Of a stretch of 64,000 nt of DNA, positions 41,783 to 50,103 are shown piece by piece. The stretch comes from Deltaproteobacteria bacterium (lineage in GTDB: Bacteria; Myxococcota_A; Polyangia; Polyangiales; Houyiibacteriaceae): contig JAEPMI010000009.1 in NCBI GenBank assembly GCA_017644045.1, positions 372,001 to 436,000 of the forward strand, read 5' to 3'. Position 1 is the first letter of the stretch, and each line of letters starts with the position of its first letter. The translations under genes and the position numbers were made by a program. The notes under the pieces were generated by a model. That model worked only from the letters and a program-made list of their open reading frames with translations. It was not told the origin of the DNA and ran no database searches.

Positions 41783-44095
41783 TCATCGGCCCAGGCGATC
41801 GAAGTCCACGCCGACCGTCAGCTGAGCGCGCCACGGCCCACGGAGCCGCTCGAAGTCGCGCGTGAGCGCGCGCTGAGCCGCCAGCCCCAAGCTCACCGGA
41901 CCGACGTCGAGGGAGAGGACCAACGCGGCGGCCAGTGGCGTGAGGAGCTCACCGGTCAGCTGGTCCTTGCCGATGCTCGCGTCGACCTCGAGGCCGAACG
42001 AGAGCGGCCCGACGCGACCATCGATGCCGTACGCCGACGCCCACAGCATCGGGCCGTCACCGGTGACGTCGAGCAGGGCGCCCTGACGAGTGCGCAGGAG
42101 CAGCTGACGATCGAGGAGCGGAACGCCCAGGTCGAACGCCGGTGCCAGCCTGACGTGATCGTCGGCAGGCCCGGTGGGCCACCACGCGGCCAGCTCGCCG
42201 CGAAGCTGAACGTCCGAATCCAGAATCACGGCACCGAGTCCGGTGAACGCGCTCTCGACTCCGCCTCGCGACTCCGCATCGTCCGTCAACGCCTGGCTGT
42301 ACTGAACGTGCAATCGCACGCGAGAGCCGATGGCGGTGTCGAGGAAGATGCCCATCGTCGCCACGGTCTCGTCGGCGTCGGTACGCGTCATTCCGACACC
42401 GAGCGACGCGCGCAGCGCGGGCGGGGCGGGATCCCGGAGGGAGAACATCGCCGGATGGCCGAAGGTCGCCAGCGCCTCCTGAGGATGCACCGCCCGAGGC
42501 CCCTCCGGCTCGGGCTCGGGCTCGGGCGGCGGCTCGACGGAAGGTGGGTGCACGAGCACCGGATGGCGCGCCAGCACCACGTCCCCGAGATGGAGCTCGA
42601 CGACGCCTTCGGTCTCCTCGGCGACCTCCGTGGCCACGAGGTCGAGCTCGTAGCTGCCGTCGTCGCCGCGCCGAACCTCGCGAATCTCGACGCCTTCCCC
42701 ACGGAGGTCGAGGTTCTCCGGGAGCGGGAGGGCCGAGCTCACCTCGAGCCGGACCGTGGTGAGGCGCCCGGCGTAGACCATGGTCGGCTCGGTCCCGGAG
42801 TCGGAGCTCGCCAGCTCTGGCGCGACCACCTGGACCGGGAAGGGCTCGAGGAGCGTGTCCCCCTGGCGGCAGTGGAGAGTCTGCGTACCGGAGGCGGTCA
42901 GGCGCGTCACCGTCTCACCCTCGGCAGCGAGCGCACACGTCGTCCCCTCGGGCGGGACGATCTCCGTCCCCACCAAGAGCATCGGTTCGGTTCGGGGCAT
43001 GGAGGGGTCCGGGGCCGCTCGCTCGTCGACCGCGGTCGCTCCAGGAGAGCGCACGTCGATCAAGGAGACGTCGACGGTTCGCGGCTGGGAGGGCCGGCTC
43101 TCGAAGAAGTCGCCGTCGATGGTGGAGACGCGAATCTCGTAGTGCCCCGCCGGAAGACCATGCATCTCGTACTCGGTGACGTTCTCCGGCACCTCGATCG
43201 CGGCGAAGACCCGTTCTTCTCGGAGGACCTCGACGCGGTAGACCCGCGCGTCCTCGACCGGCTCCCAACCCCCGCGAATGGTCGCGCCGTCCGCGAGACC
43301 GACGAAGGCGTCGCTCGACCGGCGCCAGGTCGGGGCATCGGGGAGCGGACGCGGGCGGGTCGGGCGGCGACCCCGTTGGACCTTCGACCCGTTGCCTGGC
43401 GGAACACGAACCCGGCCGCCTCCTTCACCATTCAGGACCACGGGGGAACCCTCGTGGTGCGAGACGCGGGTCGTGCCCTCCCCGTCGACCCCCACGACCG
43501 ACGAGCCACCGGCGAGCTGCGCCTGGCCGGCAGGCATGTCGACCTCCATTCGCAGGGTGCCCAGCCGACTGCGAAGGGTCCCATTGCGAAGCTCGGCACG
43601 CGTGCTTCGCCGCCGGGCACGGGTCGCCGTGTCGCCGAAGATCACGACCAGGGTGTTGGCCCGCATCTGGATCACGGAGGTGTCCCGGAAGGTCAGCTCC
43701 GCAGCGCTCGATTCGAGCGTGTTGACTCGCCAGCCTCCGAAGAGGCCCAGGCCGCGTTCTGCCGGATGCCAGTCGGGGTCTCGCGGCTCGTTGGCGCGCA
43801 CGTCGCGGCGCACGTCGGTCACGTGAGCCGCCGGGGTCGACTCCGCGTCGACCGCCGAACGGGGAAGCGTGAGCACGGTGCCCGCCTGCAGGTCGTGCGG
43901 CGGAGGCCCCATGTTCGGGTTGTAGGCGTGAATCAGGTCGTACCGGTTGCGGTCGTTGAAGAACCGCCGCGCGATCCCGACGCAGGTGTCGCCCTCCTGG
44001 ACCGTGTATTGGAAGGTCTCGACCTCGGCCTGCGCCGAGAGGGTGGCCGGCCAGAGGCAGCACGCGAGCACCCAGACTGCATGACGGACGTTCAT
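41783..44095 (-). CDS. LysM- and FecR-domain envelope protein
   Basis: 770 aa. Signal peptide (AVWVLACCLWPATLSAQA) is followed by a LysM (FQYTVQEGDTCVGIARRFF, then LIHAYNPNMG) at residues 28-75. A FecR-like beta domain covers about 120-230 (VIQMRANTLVVIFGD, LRSRLGTLRMEVDMPAGQ). Fn3-like and beta blocks continue, with a Glu/Pro spacer near 545. The last 200 residues alternate amphipathic strands like an outer-membrane beta-barrel. It may connect peptidoglycan to the outer membrane. ATG 44095 overlaps the kinase stop. Confidence 0.82.
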   Translation of the reverse strand: MNVRHAVWVLACCLWPATLSAQAEVETFQYTVQEGDTCVGIARRFFNDRNRYDLIHAYNPNMGPPPHDLQAGTVLTLPRSAVDAESTPAAHVTDVRRDVRANEPRDPDWHPAERGLGLFGGWRVNTLESSAAELTFRDTSVIQMRANTLVVIFGDTATRARRRSTRAELRNGTLRSRLGTLRMEVDMPAGQAQLAGGSSVVGVDGEGTTRVSHHEGSPVVLNGEGGGRVRVPPGNGSKVQRGRRPTRPRPLPDAPTWRRSSDAFVGLADGATIRGGWEPVEDARVYRVEVLREERVFAAIEVPENVTEYEMHGLPAGHYEIRVSTIDGDFFESRPSQPRTVDVSLIDVRSPGATAVDERAAPDPSMPRTEPMLLVGTEIVPPEGTTCALAAEGETVTRLTASGTQTLHCRQGDTLLEPFPVQVVAPELASSDSGTEPTMVYAGRLTTVRLEVSSALPLPENLDLRGEGVEIREVRRGDDGSYELDLVATEVAEETEGVVELHLGDVVLARHPVLVHPPSVEPPPEPEPEPEGPRAVHPQEALATFGHPAMFSLRDPAPPALRASLGVGMTRTDADETVATMGIFLDTAIGSRVRLHVQYSQALTDDAESRGGVESAFTGLGAVILDSDVQLRGELAAWWPTGPADDHVRLAPAFDLGVPLLDRQLLLRTRQGALLDVTGDGPMLWASAYGIDGRVGPLSFGLEVDASIGKDQLTGELLTPLAAALVLSLDVGPVSLGLAAQRALTRDFERLRGPWRAQLTVGVDFDRLGR

Positions 44096-45399
44096 CGCTT
44101 CGTTCTCGCTCTCTTGCGCAACGCGCGCGCAATGGTTCGTGCCCAATCGCTCGCCCCCTTGTCCGCGATCAGCACTTCACTCACCCCGGCCTGGATCAGC
44201 GCCTGAAGCCGCTGCAGATCCGCGGAGTCGGCGTCCGTGACGACGGCGACGTCGCCCTCCGCGAGGGCGCGAACCTCTCCCACCGTGGCGCCGGGGACGA
44301 CGAGCAGGGGCGCCTCCTCGCCTTCGGCCACCACCCCGATCCCGCCCACCTCGAGCGCCTCATGGACCTCTTGGCTGGGCTCACCGCGCCAGGCCACCCT
44401 CCGGTCCTCGGGTGACGTGCCCTGCAGCGCCGTCTTGGCCTCCGTCGCCTCGAGCTGTTGAGTCGCTCGCACCGAGTTCATCCGACCGCGGCGCCCGGCA
44501 CGCGAGCCGGACTCCGCACGCCCGCTGAAGCGGATCGGCGCCGAGAGGTCGAGCGCCTCGAGCGCACGACACACCGCGTGGGCCGTCGGTCGCTCTTCGG
44601 GCTCTTTCGACATCATGCGGGCGACCAGATCCTCGAGCGCCCCCGGGAAGGGTCGGCCGGGCGCCGTCGCGCGGAGCGTGGGTGGCTCCATGTAGAGGTG
44701 GCGCGTCAGCAGCGTCGGGGCGAGGCCCTCTCCGAACGGCGTCTCACCCGTGAGCATCTCGAAGAGGACACAGCCGAGGGAGTAGACATCGCTCGCTGGC
44801 GTGCACCGCTCGCCACGCGCCTGCTCGGGAGAGAGGTAATCCGGGGTTCCCGTGATCACCCCCTCGCGCGTCATGCGGCTCGTGGAGCCGGCCTCTTCGA
44901 GATCGTGGGCGAGACCGAAATCGACGATCACCAGTCGAGACCGCGAGCCGTCGTCATCGAGCATCACGTTCTCGGGCTTCAGGTCCCGATGCACCAGGCC
45001 GATCTTCGCGGCGGCGGCGAGCACCTCGGCCAGCTCGAGGGCGTAGCCGATGGCTTGCTCCATCGGGAGCAGCGGCAGCCCGACGTCCACGAAGTCCCGC
45101 AGCGCGGGCCCGGAGAGCTTCTCCATCACGAGATAGAGGACCTCGCCGTCTTCACCAAAGTCGTAGATGTCGACGGCGCCGGAGTGACGCAACCGCGCCG
45201 CGACCTTCGCCTCGCGGATGAAACGTTCGGCGCTCATTCCCCGACCTCGGCGCCTCGGGAGGATCACCTTCAGCGCCACGTCTCGCTCGAGCGATTCGTC
45301 GTAGCAGGCCAACACCTCGCCCATGCCGCCTTCCCCGAGCCGCCGCTCCACTCGGTAACGACCACCGATCCGCGACCCCTTCGGAAACTCCTCGGTCAC
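44092..45399 (-). CDS. Hanks-type Ser/Thr protein kinase with C-terminal regulatory region
   Basis: 435 aa. The kinase core spans residues 14-280: GEGGMGEVLA, VALKVIL, GLVHRDLKPENVM, VDFGLAH and GTPDYLSPEQ, with key catalytic residues intact. There is no membrane helix. The C-terminal 120 residues contain an Arg-rich linker and an alpha/beta block (LLVVPGATVGEVRALAEGDV, VVTDADSADLQRLQAL) reminiscent of a response-regulator-type fold; this part is not assigned. GTG 45399 overlaps the cyclase stop by 4 bp (GTGA). It is the middle gene of a three-gene coupled operon. Confidence 0.9.
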   Translation of the reverse strand: MTEEFPKGSRIGGRYRVERRLGEGGMGEVLACYDESLERDVALKVILPRRRGRGMSAERFIREAKVAARLRHSGAVDIYDFGEDGEVLYLVMEKLSGPALRDFVDVGLPLLPMEQAIGYALELAEVLAAAAKIGLVHRDLKPENVMLDDDGSRSRLVIVDFGLAHDLEEAGSTSRMTREGVITGTPDYLSPEQARGERCTPASDVYSLGCVLFEMLTGETPFGEGLAPTLLTRHLYMEPPTLRATAPGRPFPGALEDLVARMMSKEPEERPTAHAVCRALEALDLSAPIRFSGRAESGSRAGRRGRMNSVRATQQLEATEAKTALQGTSPEDRRVAWRGEPSQEVHEALEVGGIGVVAEGEEAPLLVVPGATVGEVRALAEGDVAVVTDADSADLQRLQALIQAGVSEVLIADKGASDWARTIARALRKRARTKR

Positions 45400-47168
45400 A
45401 AGCGGACCTCCCAGAGCTCGACCGGCTGACTCCGACCCGGGAAGGTCTGGCTCCCGACCTCGACGAAGTCGAAGAGACCCTCCGCGGCATCACGCGTCTG
45501 AGACGAGATCAGGATCTGCATCGGACCGGCGATGGACTCGAGTCGCGCGGCGACATTCACCGTGTCGCCGATCGCCGTGTACTCCATCCGGGTTTCGCTC
45601 CCGATGTTCCCGATGACGGCGCTCCCGGTGTGGACTCCGATGGCGAGCTCGATCGTGACGCCGAAACGCTTCTTCCAGCGCTCGTTGCCGACCTCGAGGA
45701 AGCGCATCATGTCCTCCGCCGCCGCGAGCGCGTTCGCGGCGTGGTCTTCATCCGCCCGCGGCGCTCCCCACAGGGCCATCACGCAGTCACCGACGAACTT
45801 GTCGACCGTGCCGCGATGGCGGAAGACGATCTCGGTGAGGATGGTGAAGAGCTCGTTGAGGAGCGCGACCACGTCCTCGGCGGGGAGCTTGCCCGTGAGC
45901 GGCGTGAACGCGACGACATCCGCGAAGAGGACCGTGACGTCGCGGCGACGGCCTCCGAGCGCCATGTCCTGCTTGCGTTCGACGACCTGCTCGACCAGCT
46001 CGGCCGGCAAGTAGCGACCCAGGTCGGATCGAATGGCGACCTCCTCCTTGATGCGGGCCTCGCTCGCTTCGAGGTCCGCCGCGGCGTTCGACATCACCTG
46101 TCCGAGCACCGCCAGCTCGTCGCGGGAGTCGATGGTCACCCGGGTGTCGAAGCGTCGCTCCGCCAACTGACCGGCGAACGCGGTGAGCTGCTCGATCGGT
46201 CGGGTGATGTGGAGGGCCGCCACGATCGCCAGGAGGAGCGCGACCAGGAGCACACCGGCGAGCGTTCCGAGAACGACCATGCGCATCTTCGTGACCGACG
46301 CGTAGGCCACGGACTGGGGGACCTGGACCACGACGGCCCAAGGCCGCACCCGCAGCCCGACCACGGTGCCGACCATCGGCTCTCCATCGGCGCCTTCGAA
46401 CTCGCCACTCTTCTGGAGCCGGCGGACATCGAGGCCCGTCGCGAGCCCTTCGAGAATGCCCTCGCCGGAAACCGACGTGAGCGCTGCGGCCAGCTCCGGG
46501 TCGGGGTGCGCCAGCAAGCGATGGTCTTGGTCGACGAGGAAGACCGACCCGCGGTGGTCGGCGAAGCGCACCTCGTTCAGGCGCGCGACCCGGGCTTGGA
46601 GCGGCGCGACCGAGACCCAGGCGGCGATGTAGCCGGTGATGGTGTCCTCGAGCCGGAGCGGGAGCACGACGGGGAAGCGAGCCGGTGCGTCCGCGCGCCC
46701 GATGGCAGGACCGGTCGCGAGATCATCTCCGTCCGCGGCCGAACGGAGCTCCGCGGGCAGCGGGTCGGGCACCGCGAGGTCCTCCGCGGTCTCCTCCGCC
46801 AGGACGTCGATCAGGACGCCATGGCGGTCGTAGACGGCGGCGTTGTCCAGGTACTCGCTGCTCGAGAGGAGGTTCGCGGCCAGCCGCTCCGTGGTCTCGC
46901 CATCGAGCGCCGGCTCGATGAGCACCCGACCGATCGCCTCGAGCCCCTCGTGCACCTCCCGCTCGCTCTCCTCGACCGTGCGAGCGAGGTCGTCGGCGAC
47001 CGCCAGCTGCAGCTCCCGGGCACTGAGCTCGACGGCGGACGCGTTGATGTCCACCAGGAGCCAGCCGGCGACGCTCAAGGGGACGATCGCGAGCAGGCTG
47101 CCACCCAACGCGAGCTTCCATCGAAAAGGAAGCGGCGGCCGCTTGGGGGAGATCTTGGTGTCGCTCAT
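45396..47168 (-). CDS. Membrane adenylate/guanylate cyclase (class III) with extracytoplasmic sensor and HAMP
   Basis: 590 aa. Transmembrane 1 (LALGGSLLAIVPLSVAGWLL) and TM2 (VVLGTLAGVLLVALLLAIVA) bracket a periplasmic Cache-like sensor (YDRHGVLIDVLAEE, GSVFLVDQDHRLLAHPDP). HAMP follows (ITRPIEQLTAFAGQL), then a catalytic domain: VTVLFADVVAFTPLTG, DKFVGDCVMALWGAP with metal Asp residues, and MEYTAIGDTVNVAARLE carrying the transition-state Asn/Arg. It should make cAMP or cGMP; the substrate-choice residues (Lys in VDKF, Asp in IGD) favour ATP. It is first in the operon with the kinase and LysM/FecR genes. Confidence 0.92.
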   Translation of the reverse strand: MSDTKISPKRPPLPFRWKLALGGSLLAIVPLSVAGWLLVDINASAVELSARELQLAVADDLARTVEESEREVHEGLEAIGRVLIEPALDGETTERLAANLLSSSEYLDNAAVYDRHGVLIDVLAEETAEDLAVPDPLPAELRSAADGDDLATGPAIGRADAPARFPVVLPLRLEDTITGYIAAWVSVAPLQARVARLNEVRFADHRGSVFLVDQDHRLLAHPDPELAAALTSVSGEGILEGLATGLDVRRLQKSGEFEGADGEPMVGTVVGLRVRPWAVVVQVPQSVAYASVTKMRMVVLGTLAGVLLVALLLAIVAALHITRPIEQLTAFAGQLAERRFDTRVTIDSRDELAVLGQVMSNAAADLEASEARIKEEVAIRSDLGRYLPAELVEQVVERKQDMALGGRRRDVTVLFADVVAFTPLTGKLPAEDVVALLNELFTILTEIVFRHRGTVDKFVGDCVMALWGAPRADEDHAANALAAAEDMMRFLEVGNERWKKRFGVTIELAIGVHTGSAVIGNIGSETRMEYTAIGDTVNVAARLESIAGPMQILISSQTRDAAEGLFDFVEVGSQTFPGRSQPVELWEVRL

Positions 47169-47218
47169 GTGTCTGCGGAGGTGACTCCGCGCTCCTCGAT
47201 GCGTGCTAGCCTACTCCG

Positions 47219-48541
47219 ATGCCTTCCGAGCGGGAGAATCCCCACACTCTGCCCCTGACCGACGAGGAACCGCTGGTCCAGATCGCTACACTCGCGGTGG
47301 AAGTGGTCGATGGGCCGGACCAGGGGCGGCGGGCAGGCGGAGATGCCGACGTGCTCGCGATCGGCTCGGCCGAAGGGAACCAGCTGCACCTCTCCGACCC
47401 CCATGTGTCGCGCTTTCATTGCGAGCTCGAGCTCGTCGAGGACGGCATTCGGATTCGGGACACCGGCTCGACGAACGGAGTGTGGCTCGGGAAGGCTCGA
47501 ATCACCGAGGCCATCGTCGGCCCCGGGACCGAGCTTCGGGTCGGAGACACGGTCGTCCGCGTGGCCGAGGGCGAGCCTGCGAGCCAGGAGATCTACATCG
47601 CCCACCGGCTCGGCGATCTCTGCGGACGCACCGAGAAGATGCGGCGGCTTCTCTCGTTGGTGGACCGCGCGAGCAAGACGGACGCGTCCGTCCTGATCAC
47701 CGGTGAGAGTGGCACCGGGAAGGAGCTCGTCGCCCGAGCCCTCCACGACTGCGGCGGGCGCCGGAAGGGTCCCTTCGTCACGGTCGACTGTGGCGCCCTC
47801 GCCGCGAACCTGGTGGCCAGCGAGCTCTTCGGTCACGAGCGGGGTGCGTTCACCGGCGCCGATCGTCGACGGGAGGGTGCGTTCGCTCGAGCGAACGGTG
47901 GCACCCTCTTCCTGGACGAGATCGGCGAGCTGCCCGCCGACCTGCAACCGACTCTCCTCGGCGCATTGGAACGTCGGCGCTTTCGCCGGGTCGGCGGCTC
48001 CGAAGAGCTCTCCACCGACGTGCGTGTGGTGGCCGCGACCCACCGCGATCTCCGCGATCGCGTCAACGAGGGCAGCTTCCGGCTGGACCTCTTCTACCGG
48101 CTGGCGGTGATCCAGCTCAAGGTGCCACCCCTTCGAGAACGGCGCGGCGACATCGAGCTGCTCTGCGACCACTTCCTGGCGCAGTACGGCGAGTCCAAGA
48201 CGGCGCGCGAGCTCTTCGGTGACACCGATCTCGACCGGCTGCTGCGACACGACTGGCCCGGCAACGTCCGCGAGCTCCGCAACGCCGTCGAAGCCCGGCT
48301 CGCGATGGGCGAGACCTTCGGTCTGCCGGAGGCGGACGTGCAGCCGTCCGTCGCCGTCGACGGCGTCCTCTCGCTTCCGTACCGAGAGGCGCGGGCCGCC
48401 GTGATTCGCGACTTCGAAGCCAGCTACTTCGGTCACCATCTGCACGCAGCGGACGGGAACGTCGCGAAGGCGGCGCGGCTGATGCGGATGGACCGCTCTC
48501 ACCTGTTCACCCTGCTTCGCGAGCATCCCGACCTCCGATGA
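47219..48541 (+). CDS. FHA-domain sigma54-dependent transcriptional activator
   Basis: 440 aa. Residues 45-115 form an FHA domain (LAIGSAEGNQLHLSDPHVSR, DTGSTNGVWL) that binds phosphothreonine peptides. The AAA+ domain follows: Walker A GESGTGKELVARAL, the sigma54-contacting GAFTGAD, Walker B LFLDEIGELP and sensor WPGNVRELRNA. A Fis-type helix-turn-helix ends the protein (GNVAKAARLMRMDRSHLFTL). Such activators respond to kinase phosphorylation in myxobacteria. Its start lies 50 bp from the divergent cyclase gene. It is the natural transcriptional output of the locus. Confidence 0.93.
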   Translation: MPSERENPHTLPLTDEEPLVQIATLAVEVVDGPDQGRRAGGDADVLAIGSAEGNQLHLSDPHVSRFHCELELVEDGIRIRDTGSTNGVWLGKARITEAIVGPGTELRVGDTVVRVAEGEPASQEIYIAHRLGDLCGRTEKMRRLLSLVDRASKTDASVLITGESGTGKELVARALHDCGGRRKGPFVTVDCGALAANLVASELFGHERGAFTGADRRREGAFARANGGTLFLDEIGELPADLQPTLLGALERRRFRRVGGSEELSTDVRVVAATHRDLRDRVNEGSFRLDLFYRLAVIQLKVPPLRERRGDIELLCDHFLAQYGESKTARELFGDTDLDRLLRHDWPGNVRELRNAVEARLAMGETFGLPEADVQPSVAVDGVLSLPYREARAAVIRDFEASYFGHHLHAADGNVAKAARLMRMDRSHLFTLLREHPDLR

Positions 48542-48547
48542 CACGAG

Positions 48548-48575
48548 GCCCGACCCCTCTGGTGAGGGGCCGGGC
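48548..48575. terminator. Bidirectional hairpin between FHA activator and peptidoglycan-binding gene
   Basis: GCCCGACCCCTC (48548-48559) pairs with GAGGGGCCGGGC (48564-48575), with one A/C mismatch and loop TGGT. The 41-bp spacer between convergent genes holds only this. Confidence 0.65.
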
Positions 48576-48582
48576 GACGACG

Positions 48583-48855
48583 TCAGGCCTTGTTCAGCCC
48601 CTGCGCACGCTGCGCGGCGGCCTGGGCGTCCTCGTTCTTGAGGCTCCAGCCGTAGCCGAGCTGCGCGTCGATCAACGACTGCGTTCCCGGACCGACCACT
48701 CCGTCGATGGAGTAGCCGAACATCGCCTGGAGGTTGGTCACGCCCCAATGGGTCAGGTCGCCGAACGTGCCATCGACGGTCACCTCGTACCCCAACTGGG
48801 TGAGCTTCTTCTGGAGCATGGTGACCTCGTCACCGCTCGAGCCTTTCTTCAACAT
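48583..48855 (-). CDS. Small peptidoglycan-binding (PG_binding_1) protein
   Basis: 90 aa. One domain with the family pattern GSSGDEVTMLQKKLTQLGY, DGTFGDLTHWGVTNLQAMFG and DGVVGPGTQSLIDAQLG. No signal peptide is visible, so periplasmic export is uncertain and the protein may act in the cytoplasm or be exported by another route. A strong ribosome binding site (AAGGAG, 6 bp before ATG) predicts high expression. It follows dodecin by 35 bp on the same strand. Confidence 0.85.
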   Translation of the reverse strand: MLKKGSSGDEVTMLQKKLTQLGYEVTVDGTFGDLTHWGVTNLQAMFGYSIDGVVGPGTQSLIDAQLGYGWSLKNEDAQAAAQRAQGLNKA

Positions 48856-48890
48856 GCTTTCTCCTTCTCTCGATGAAACGTCGGTCGTGC

Positions 48891-49094
48891 TCAGTCCTGA
48901 AGCACGAACGTGACCTTGAGATCGACTCGGTACTCGGTGATTCCGGACTCGCCGACCACGACCTTCTGATCCTTGACCCAGGCTCCGCTGACGCCCTTCA
49001 GGGTCTTGCGGGCTCGGTCGACACCGACCTTGATGGCGTCGTCGAAGCTCACGCTGGAGCTGGCGATGATCTCGGTGACCTTGGCTACGGACAT
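48891..49094 (-). CDS. Dodecin (flavin-binding protein)
   Basis: 67 aa, standard dodecin length. VAKVTEIIASSSVSFDDAIK, VDRARKTLKGVSGAWVKDQ (flavin-stacking Trp) and VDLKVTFVLQD are the family pattern. It forms a dodecamer that stores or buffers flavins. ATG 49094 follows a GAGGAG ribosome binding site (AAGAGGAGAAGAGAAC), so it is preferred to a longer frame. It lies downstream of MscS but beyond a strong palindrome, so it probably has its own promoter. Confidence 0.93.
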   Translation of the reverse strand: MSVAKVTEIIASSSVSFDDAIKVGVDRARKTLKGVSGAWVKDQKVVVGESGITEYRVDLKVTFVLQD

Positions 49095-49133
49095 GTTCTC
49101 TTCTCCTCTTTCTGGTAGTTGAACGGAGGTACG

Positions 49134-49163
49134 GAGGCGCCGGAGCACGTGCTCCGGCGCCTC
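49134..49163. terminator. 30-bp perfect palindrome after mscS
   Basis: Bases 49134-49163 form one uninterrupted palindrome centred on GCACGTGC (half-site GAGGCGCCGGAGCAC). It begins 4 bp past the MscS stop. As an RNA hairpin it can be a terminator, though there is no U-tract; as DNA it could be a cruciform or a dimeric protein site. Between it and dodecin only the dodecin ribosome binding site is seen. Confidence 0.7.
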
Positions 49164-49167
49164 TCGC

Positions 49168-50103
49168 TCACGACTTGAGCGCCCCCTCGTCGAAGTGTAC
49201 GTCGAGCTGCGGGAAGGGGATCCCGATGCCCGCGGCGTCGAGCGCCATCTTCACGGCGCGGGTGCCCGAGTCCCAGGCAGCCCAGTAATCCTCGGGCTTG
49301 ACCCAGACGCGGAGCTGCCAGTCCACGCTCGAGCCACCGAGCGATGCGAGGAACGCCTGCGGCGCGTGCTCGGAGAGCACCCCGTCGATGTCCTTCACGC
49401 AGCCGAGCAGGACCTGGCGGACCTGATCGATGTCGGCCGAGTAGTCGACGCCGACCGCGATGTCGACGCGTCGAGCCGGGTAGTGATTGTAGTTGGTGAT
49501 CGTGTTGGACCAGATCTGGCCGTTCGGAACGATCACCCGCTTCCCGTCCGGGGTCTTGAGCTCGGTGGTGAAGAGCTCGATCTCCTGGACCACGCCGGTC
49601 TCGTCGCCGGCTTCGATGAAGTCGCCAACCTTGAAGGGGCGGAACACGAGAAGCATCACGCCGGAGGCGAAGTTGCCGAGGGTGCCCTGGAACGCGAGGC
49701 CGACGGCCAGCCCCGCCGCACCGATCACGGCGGCGAAGCTCGAGGTCTCGATACCGAAGACCCCGAGTACGCCGAGCACGACGGCCGTGAGGATCAGGTA
49801 GCGGACCATGTTGGAGAAGAAGCGCGACAGCGTGGTGTCGAAGCTCCGCTTCTCCGCGGTCTTCCGGACCTTTCGGGAGAGCCAGCCAGCGACGAGCCAG
49901 CCGATGAAGAGGGCGACGAGCGCCCCCACGATGTTGGTCGCCCAGGGGAGCGCGTGCTCCTCGAGCGCGCCGAGGGCGCCGCCGATGGAGAAGCCCTCGT
50001 CGGAGCCCTCCGAGCCGCCCTCGCTCTCCTGAGCGAAGGCGGACGAGGCGGTGGTGAGGAGCGCGACGAAAGCCATCGCACCGCGGTGGATGAGACGGGT
50101 CAC
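49168..50103 (-). CDS. Small-conductance mechanosensitive channel (MscS family)
   Basis: 311 aa. A signal-like N-terminus ends SSAFAQ, then come three helices: PWATNIVGALVALFIGWLVA, MVRYLILTAVVLGVLGVFG, and the pore-lining TM3 SSFAAVIGAAGLAVGLAFQ-GTLGNFASGVML with the Gly/Ala pattern of MscS. Cytoplasmic beta domain motifs GDFIEAGDETGVVQEI and VIVPNGQIWSNTITNY follow. It releases solutes on hypo-osmotic shock. GTG 50103 overlaps the DUF481 stop by 4 bp. Confidence 0.93.
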   Translation of the reverse strand: MTRLIHRGAMAFVALLTTASSAFAQESEGGSEGSDEGFSIGGALGALEEHALPWATNIVGALVALFIGWLVAGWLSRKVRKTAEKRSFDTTLSRFFSNMVRYLILTAVVLGVLGVFGIETSSFAAVIGAAGLAVGLAFQGTLGNFASGVMLLVFRPFKVGDFIEAGDETGVVQEIELFTTELKTPDGKRVIVPNGQIWSNTITNYNHYPARRVDIAVGVDYSADIDQVRQVLLGCVKDIDGVLSEHAPQAFLASLGGSSVDWQLRVWVKPEDYWAAWDSGTRAVKMALDAAGIGIPFPQLDVHFDEGALKS

